Source of the DNA: a virus
IMG/VR virus record: IMGVR_UViG_3300014819_000002
Coordinates: 1-64,000 of that record
Direction: 5' to 3' (one strand)
Length of the DNA stretch: 64,000 nt
Of this stretch, positions 58,170 through 64,000 are shown piece by piece. The notes beneath the pieces are model-generated. The model was not told the origin of the DNA and made no database searches. It saw only the letters and a list, made by a program, of their open reading frames with translations. How positions within the stretch are numbered: the first letter of the stretch is position 1; the number at the start of each line of letters is the position of its first letter. A program made the translations under genes and the position numbers.

Positions 58170-60095
58170 TTAAGATCCTATATTGTCACGTGATAGAGGT
58201 TTTATATTATTGTTTATTGAAACTGTAGAGTTGTTTGAGATATTGTTTGGTCCAGGAAGATCAGTTTTATTTCTTGTATCTATCAGCTTTATATTTACTG
58301 TTTGTTCCTGTTGTAAATCAATATTAATCAATTGCAGTTTATAAACAGAATTTTCGTCTGTTTTAAGTAGACCTAAATCGGTTGGTGGTTGACCTTGTGC
58401 AACAACTTTCAAGTATTCGGGATTAAAGATTACTTGAAGTTTACCAGTGCCGCTCGTGCGTATAGAGTCTACAAAAGCATCTTTTTGTATAAAGAAGTTT
58501 GGATATGCTTTAGGTGCACCTGATTGTGATATAGCTTCTGTTATTATTTTATTGCCATATTTATCAAACGAAACTTGAAATTGCACGGTATAGTTTGAAC
58601 TATAGCCATGAGCATCAATGCAAGCTACTGTATATATAGCTGAACCATCTTTGTTAAAATCATCATCATGGTAGTATGTTCTTGGTAAAGCTGTTCCATT
58701 AGGAAAACGCAAATTCAACACATTAGTTTGTTCCATAAATTGTTCGGACATTTCCGATAAACTTAATGGCGTGACACTATCATTGAAATCATATACTTTA
58801 ATTAATTGATACGGTTCATTGATGCCCAAACGTTTAAATATTTGAAAATATTTAACATCTCTTTGAGAGTTGACAGGAATATTCCATGTAAGCATGGGCA
58901 TATCACGTTGATAATCCCATATAACTCGAAAGTCGGCGGGTGGTGGTGGTGGCATATATTCTTTACATACAATATATGCTTCTGGGGATCTTTGTGATGC
59001 AACTAAGTAAGTTGTTGTACCAAATTCTATATTTGTTTCTGTAATGTTATATGTCGGTATCTCTAACATGAAAATAGATTTAACCGTATATCCGTATTGT
59101 GTACCATATTTTACATTATAATCTACACATTCAGTAACATTAGGATTTTCTATTACAATAGGATCCTTCTTAATTGCTTGACCATCACGTGAATATTCTG
59201 TTTTTTCAATTACATAACCAATAACTTGGAAATTAATCTTATATGTGCCTACTGGAACATTCTTGTCATATGATATGTGATTCGGTAAATTAAGTTGATA
59301 ATCAACTGCATCGATAACAGAATTTGGTCTGGCAACAATAGAATTTTCTTGCAATATCTTGGCTAGGCCAATACTAGCATAAGTTTCATCACCGAATATA
59401 TTATCGATTTGTTGAGCACTTGAACGTAGAAGTGTCTCTATTCTTTTATTGTTGAATGCACTTTTAAGTTTTACATTTCGTAGTTGATCATATATTGATT
59501 TAACGATATCTTCTTTATTATTATTTGAAGTATATTTTATACCATTTTTTTGTAGATTTAAGAATGCCTCTGAAAGAAAAGTACCATCGATTTCTTGAGA
59601 TGTTAATGTGTTTAGTAACTTGATTTGATCCATTTGTGATAAGTTGGTTCGGGACATATCAGCCCCTTCCATAAATGCTGACAATGCTTTATCAATACTA
59701 TATGTTATTTTCCCATCAGCTCCATTATCTTTGAATAAGATATTTGTAAAAAAATCAGAACTCAAAGTTTCTTCGTCGAGAATTTTTGATAGATTGTTGT
59801 ATATCGATATCTTACCAATCCAATCAGGTCTATTTCCTAAATTAACCTGTTTCCAAGAAACATTTGTATATCTCGGGACAAATCTTTGTATTTTTCTTTT
59901 TAATTGTTGTCTTATAGAAGTATTAGCACTATTCTTTAAATCATTTTGTAATCGATTAGGTGATGAACCAAGTGGATTCTCATTAACATATTCATCAGGC
60001 ATGTAAAAATTATATATAAAGCTAGCTTCCGGAAGAGGTATTTCGCCGGGAGCGTCTAATATCACTGCTCTATTTGATGGATAAGATTTTGCCAT
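58170..60095 (-). CDS. large virion structural protein with fibronectin-like region
   Basis: 641 residues. Helical, charged first 280 residues, a proline run (EYMPPPPPADFRVIW), then an FnIII-like stretch (MLTWNIPVNSQRDVKYFQIF; AIYTVACIDAHGYSSNY). Tail/baseplate part by context. Confidence 0.7.
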   Translation of the reverse strand: MAKSYPSNRAVILDAPGEIPLPEASFIYNFYMPDEYVNENPLGSSPNRLQNDLKNSANTSIRQQLKRKIQRFVPRYTNVSWKQVNLGNRPDWIGKISIYNNLSKILDEETLSSDFFTNILFKDNGADGKITYSIDKALSAFMEGADMSRTNLSQMDQIKLLNTLTSQEIDGTFLSEAFLNLQKNGIKYTSNNNKEDIVKSIYDQLRNVKLKSAFNNKRIETLLRSSAQQIDNIFGDETYASIGLAKILQENSIVARPNSVIDAVDYQLNLPNHISYDKNVPVGTYKINFQVIGYVIEKTEYSRDGQAIKKDPIVIENPNVTECVDYNVKYGTQYGYTVKSIFMLEIPTYNITETNIEFGTTTYLVASQRSPEAYIVCKEYMPPPPPADFRVIWDYQRDMPMLTWNIPVNSQRDVKYFQIFKRLGINEPYQLIKVYDFNDSVTPLSLSEMSEQFMEQTNVLNLRFPNGTALPRTYYHDDDFNKDGSAIYTVACIDAHGYSSNYTVQFQVSFDKYGNKIITEAISQSGAPKAYPNFFIQKDAFVDSIRTSGTGKLQVIFNPEYLKVVAQGQPPTDLGLLKTDENSVYKLQLINIDLQQEQTVNIKLIDTRNKTDLPGPNNISNNSTVSINNNIKPLSRDNIGS

Positions 60096-60097
60096 TT

Positions 60098-63000
60098 TTA
60101 CTTTCGAAATAAATTCTTATTTAATATATTTATGTTTCCTAAAGCTTGTCCGGAGCGATTTGCTCTTGCAGAGTTGAAATAGCTAGATATGTTGCCAATC
60201 TTTGATAGATTTGTGATATTTGGTCCTATTATTTCAGTTAACGTAACAGTGTTAGGTAATGTTTCCACTTGCACAAAAATATCTTTTACAATAAATTGGT
60301 CTGCGTCTCCATCTCTCAAAATGTATTTGCCAGATTGATCAATCGTTAAGTAATCACGATATAAATCAAAATTAATATTTTGATTGTATAGTTTTGTTTT
60401 AGCTACATCGATTTCTAATGCATATGTTTGAATTGGAATATAAAATATTCTATCATACAACTTAGGCACCAATACTCTATTGATTACTTCGTTTGTGTTT
60501 AATACAAGGCTACCATATGTACATATGCGATACAAATCTTTTACAGTATCGGAAATATTAGGATCGGATAGTATTTGAGATGTTACTTGTTTGTCGGAAG
60601 GTGCAGTTAATTTTAATTGCTGCAAATAAGCTGATATCAAACCCTTGACCTTAGAATTTAAAACTCTTTCTGCTGGTTCAGGAAATGTAAAAGTATCTTC
60701 ACTTGGTTTAACACCAGTATGCAAGCTCATGTATGTGCCAAACAAATAGCTATTAACATGGTTATATAACAACTCAGAAAATTGTGTTTCTTTTAATCCG
60801 TTATATTTTGGATCTGCTTTTAACGCATCTAAATCGATTTCAATTGGATTGAAAGGATCTTCAAAATCTGTTAAAGCCATTCTATTCAATACCGCTGTAT
60901 AACTCTCACCAACTTGTGGTTGTGCATCATTAATATTTTTATTCGTTACAAAAAGACTAGTGTCAAATACATATTTCGTTGGCTTGAAAATTAAATCCGG
61001 ATATTTTGCGTTTCTTACATAAACGTTAACATATATTATATCACTTTGACGTTCTTGAAATGATATCGTATTAATATTCTTTCTACTAATTCGATCAAAT
61101 AATACTTTGCAAAAACCAGTTGGCAAACCAACGCTTATAACTTTATAATTTCTTCTATATTGTTCTTCGCTAAATGATGTACCCGGCGTATAATTTTTCA
61201 TCATTTTTTCTAATAAATTAAAACTATTAACAGTTGGTACATCTGAAACAATTAAATCGATCTCTTTTGTTTCAGAAGAATTACGAGCCGTTACATATTC
61301 AGTTGGAACTCTGGTTTTTTCCTTAATTTCATTTAATGCTTGAGCCGATATTCTTATTTGAGATATGTTTTTGATCAAATCTAGATTAGAAATTGTACTG
61401 GTCGCTAAAAACTGTTTTAATCCAGTTTGAGTAAAAAATTGTTTTGCTTGACTTAGTGCATTGTTAAGATTATTGCCAATAACTTCAAATATTGAGATAA
61501 TAGTGTCTATATCGGAATATTCTTTTGCAATTTTATTTTTATTATCTTCGAGGCTAATAAATAACGGATTTTGCCTTCTTTCAGTTTCGGCTTCTTGTTC
61601 TTTGTAGTCACGACTTAATATTTCTATAGACTTTTGAACCAAACTGGTATTAGTTAAATCTACTTTGAAAACTAAAAACTTTAAAACTCCGGTTTTTGTT
61701 TCTGTTAATGTTGTCGTGGTAAAATTAACTGTGCCAGTATTTCTATCTGTGAACTCAGCAGTATCACCTTGTTTGTCAAAACGAATTTCACCAATTGGTA
61801 ATTCTTCACTAGTTTCAACTTGAACGTATCCAAATTTATCTTGCGTTATAGTTCGATTAGGTTTTATAAATGAATATTTCTTGCTATATTGACAGAATAT
61901 TTCAAATAACATGAAAAGTTGTGTTGAACAACTTAAAGAACTTAATCTTGTTCTTCCAGAATTATCAGATAACAAATGTACGTTTGTTCCATTGACTTGA
62001 GCTGAAGAAAATAATGAGTTTGCTAAATTTATGTATTGATATATGAGATTAGTGTTACCTATTGTACCTTGGCCTAGAGCTGCCCGTTCAAGTACATTTG
62101 CAACATCAGCTTCACTCATTATCAAATCGACTGTTTTGCCAGAGTTGAAACCTAATACAGATTGTGTACCAGTATTTGAAAGAATGATGAATATTTTGAT
62201 GTATCTTTCTGCAATAGTTCCAGCGAGTTGTTTTAAACTTTGCAATAGTTGTAAACCATCAATAGTTGTTGTAGAAGTATTTGAAGTTCCACCAAATATC
62301 GTTGTTAATGTTTCAAACGCTGCAAATACGTCCAGATTTTGTATTTTATTAATTTCATTACGTGCTAATATATTAAATATTCCATTTGTTTCATTACTTT
62401 TATTTCTCACTAATCCAGCAAGAATACAATATTGAAACAACATGTTTTTTAAGTCGGCATAATCGCCAGCGACATTAAAAATGTTCATTATCATTGCTTG
62501 TTCAATGGTATTTTGCAATATATTGGGATTGGGTACATTTAATTCATTAATTCTTTGATTAATTTCTATTAATTTTGCTTCTAGAAGAGGTATCCTTGGA
62601 TTATTACGTAATTTTTCTACCTCTCGCTCTAAATCTTCTGGATGGGGTCGCCAATTATTCACCTGGTTGGCTTCGCTGCCGTCACCAATTGATGATACAC
62701 TCACATCACCAGTTGGTATTGACGCTTTTAGAGAATTTAATTCTGTCTCCAGTTGTTCTTTTTGCTGTTGTAATGCAAGTTTTTCTGCATAAACAGCAGG
62801 ATCAAATTTAGCTGCAACATCTTCTTCAATTGGTGTTACTTTATCAAATGCAGTATAAAATGCTTGCAATATTTGCTTATTAAGCATCATTGGAGTTATA
62901 AGGCTTGTTTGTGATTCTTGTAAATCTATACCTAATAATCTTCTAATAAGATTAGCAGCATTTTGTGTGGTGTCATTATAATTTGTCACATATGCATTAT

Positions 63001-64000
63001 AGCTAGAAATATCCCATGTATTTCCAGTGGGATTTATAATTTTTTCTGTAAAGTAGTTATCACCTGGCACCCATGAGGTGTTATTGTTGTCCGGATCTTC
63101 AATAAATTTCTTTTCAAATGCTAAAACAATCGTATTTGTAGAATTTGGTATTGTTGTATATGGTAGAAAAGAAAGACCATTTCTATTATTTGGTATTTGT
63201 AGTATATTTGGAGATATATCACCAATAATATTAGCAAATGAATTTCCGACATTTGGTGCTCTAAACTTTTGCAAAATAGAATTATTGTTAGTATTTCCGA
63301 GATTGCTCGATACAATATATTCTTTAGCTAAAATATATGTTAGTAGCTTAATTCTAGAATCAGCATCTGATGGTAACAGATTAATAAATCTGTTAAATGT
63401 TGCACTAACACTGGCGTTTATTGGCTGATTAGTTGTTGAAGTAAAATTGCTGATATCAAATTTATATCCTGGCGAATTTTCACTTACATCAATCCGGATT
63501 GGACTGAAATCATTTTTTCTGGTTAAATTTACTTGATCTAAAAATTTAAATGAATACGTTTTTAATCTTGTATTCAAATCATATAATAGTTGAAGCAATA
63601 TTTTTGTATCGGAAAATGTTTCGTATTGACCAGTAGTAAATCCCATGTTTTCCGAATAAAACATACGAAGTGGAGTAATAGCTTCGGATTTGGAAGCGAC
63701 TTTATATTTGGTATCTGGGATTAGTTTAATATCAAACGATTTTTTGATTACATCGATATTTTCTAGAATGTTTTTAAAAAACATCATATTATTACCAACA
63801 ATATTAATTTCATTGAGATAATCATTTCTGATGTCATTAAAAGTTTTATCTTGTTTTGTTACTCTTTTTATATCCTTTAACGTTGCTATTAATGTTTCTT
63901 GACGCAATAATTTTGTTTGATGTGAAAATTTGAGAAACATTCCAGTGTCGGTATATTGACGTTCTAAAATTGCATTAATGTTTGAGTTTTTTGGTTCTTG
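60098..64000 (-). CDS. very large virion structural protein, N-terminus outside window
   Basis: At least 1300 codons; the frame stays open past the ATG at 63940 to the window edge (QEPKNSNINAILERQYTDTG ahead of it), so the true start lies outside. Gln/Asn-rich, mixed helices and strands, with a coiled coil near residues 395-470 of the 63940 numbering (LALQQQKEQLETELNSLKAS). Likely a baseplate or tail component; 2 bases from the next gene. Confidence 0.75.
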   Translation of the reverse strand, partial: QEPKNSNINAILERQYTDTGMFLKFSHQTKLLRQETLIATLKDIKRVTKQDKTFNDIRNDYLNEINIVGNNMMFFKNILENIDVIKKSFDIKLIPDTKYKVASKSEAITPLRMFYSENMGFTTGQYETFSDTKILLQLLYDLNTRLKTYSFKFLDQVNLTRKNDFSPIRIDVSENSPGYKFDISNFTSTTNQPINASVSATFNRFINLLPSDADSRIKLLTYILAKEYIVSSNLGNTNNNSILQKFRAPNVGNSFANIIGDISPNILQIPNNRNGLSFLPYTTIPNSTNTIVLAFEKKFIEDPDNNNTSWVPGDNYFTEKIINPTGNTWDISSYNAYVTNYNDTTQNAANLIRRLLGIDLQESQTSLITPMMLNKQILQAFYTAFDKVTPIEEDVAAKFDPAVYAEKLALQQQKEQLETELNSLKASIPTGDVSVSSIGDGSEANQVNNWRPHPEDLEREVEKLRNNPRIPLLEAKLIEINQRINELNVPNPNILQNTIEQAMIMNIFNVAGDYADLKNMLFQYCILAGLVRNKSNETNGIFNILARNEINKIQNLDVFAAFETLTTIFGGTSNTSTTTIDGLQLLQSLKQLAGTIAERYIKIFIILSNTGTQSVLGFNSGKTVDLIMSEADVANVLERAALGQGTIGNTNLIYQYINLANSLFSSAQVNGTNVHLLSDNSGRTRLSSLSCSTQLFMLFEIFCQYSKKYSFIKPNRTITQDKFGYVQVETSEELPIGEIRFDKQGDTAEFTDRNTGTVNFTTTTLTETKTGVLKFLVFKVDLTNTSLVQKSIEILSRDYKEQEAETERRQNPLFISLEDNKNKIAKEYSDIDTIISIFEVIGNNLNNALSQAKQFFTQTGLKQFLATSTISNLDLIKNISQIRISAQALNEIKEKTRVPTEYVTARNSSETKEIDLIVSDVPTVNSFNLLEKMMKNYTPGTSFSEEQYRRNYKVISVGLPTGFCKVLFDRISRKNINTISFQERQSDIIYVNVYVRNAKYPDLIFKPTKYVFDTSLFVTNKNINDAQPQVGESYTAVLNRMALTDFEDPFNPIEIDLDALKADPKYNGLKETQFSELLYNHVNSYLFGTYMSLHTGVKPSEDTFTFPEPAERVLNSKVKGLISAYLQQLKLTAPSDKQVTSQILSDPNISDTVKDLYRICTYGSLVLNTNEVINRVLVPKLYDRIFYIPIQTYALEIDVAKTKLYNQNINFDLYRDYLTIDQSGKYILRDGDADQFIVKDIFVQVETLPNTVTLTEIIGPNITNLSKIGNISSYFNSARANRSGQALGNINILNKNLFRK

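Noticed and set aside
1-64000. CRISPR array, integrase, attachment site or rRNA
   Set aside because: I saw no spaced direct repeats, recombinase motif or rRNA segment; a computed repeat scan would be decisive.

Overview
The window is a stretch of a large, AT-rich, T4-like (Myoviridae-type) jumbo bacteriophage genome. Diagnostic genes are a gp23-like major capsid protein, gp21-like prohead protease, scaffold, gp20-like portal, gp17-like terminase, a gp4-like head-completion nuclease and a block of very long tail/baseplate-type proteins. Nearly all genes lie on the minus strand, many overlapping by 1-8 bases; plus-strand exceptions are 0.4-2.6 kb, 18.7-25.6 kb and single genes. The host is not stated by the sequence. 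A lipoprotein with MopE-type CDxxDNxCDG repeats and a VWA domain (4323-5594) recalls proteins common in Myxococcota and related former Deltaproteobacteria, which is only a weak hint.

Layout. 0-7.4 kb: a truncated virion gene, two Vsr-type homing endonucleases, small accessory genes and the secreted VWA protein. 7.4-18.7 kb: head module (capsid, scaffold, protease, portal interrupted by two inteins). 18.7-25.6 kb: mixed module with a GroEL chaperonin. 25.6-28 kb: Dps-like ferritin, SpoU RNA methyltransferase and a translation initiation factor IF-1. 28-30 kb: lipoprotein, gamma-glutamylcyclotransferase and a GC-rich amidoligase. 30-40 kb: RNA and accessory region with tRNA-Met, tRNA-Asn split by a 206-nt group I intron, tRNA-Ala, tRNA-Glu, a complete tmRNA with tag ANDSSYSSYALAA, a full-length isocitrate lyase, sugar/nucleotide-transfer enzymes, secreted and membrane proteins and HNH nucleases. 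40-51 kb: terminase with intein, a fused Mre11-Rad50 (SbcD-SbcC) protein, primase, methyltransferase, RuvC-like resolvase and gp4-like nuclease. 51-64 kb: a secreted metzincin and the tail/baseplate structural block, running off the right edge.

How it fits together. The head, tail, packaging and recombination genes form the conserved core. On top sits a translation-support set (tmRNA, four standard tRNAs, IF-1, RNA methyltransferase, GroEL), a possible host-metabolism gene (isocitrate lyase) and a heavy load of homing elements: three inteins, one self-splicing intron, three HNH genes, two Vsr-type genes, one composite zinc-finger nuclease and one wrecked copy. The RNA genes and several short genes listed here (tmRNA, intron-split tRNA, genes of 25-55 residues, edge genes) are the parts most easily missed by automatic ORF calling.
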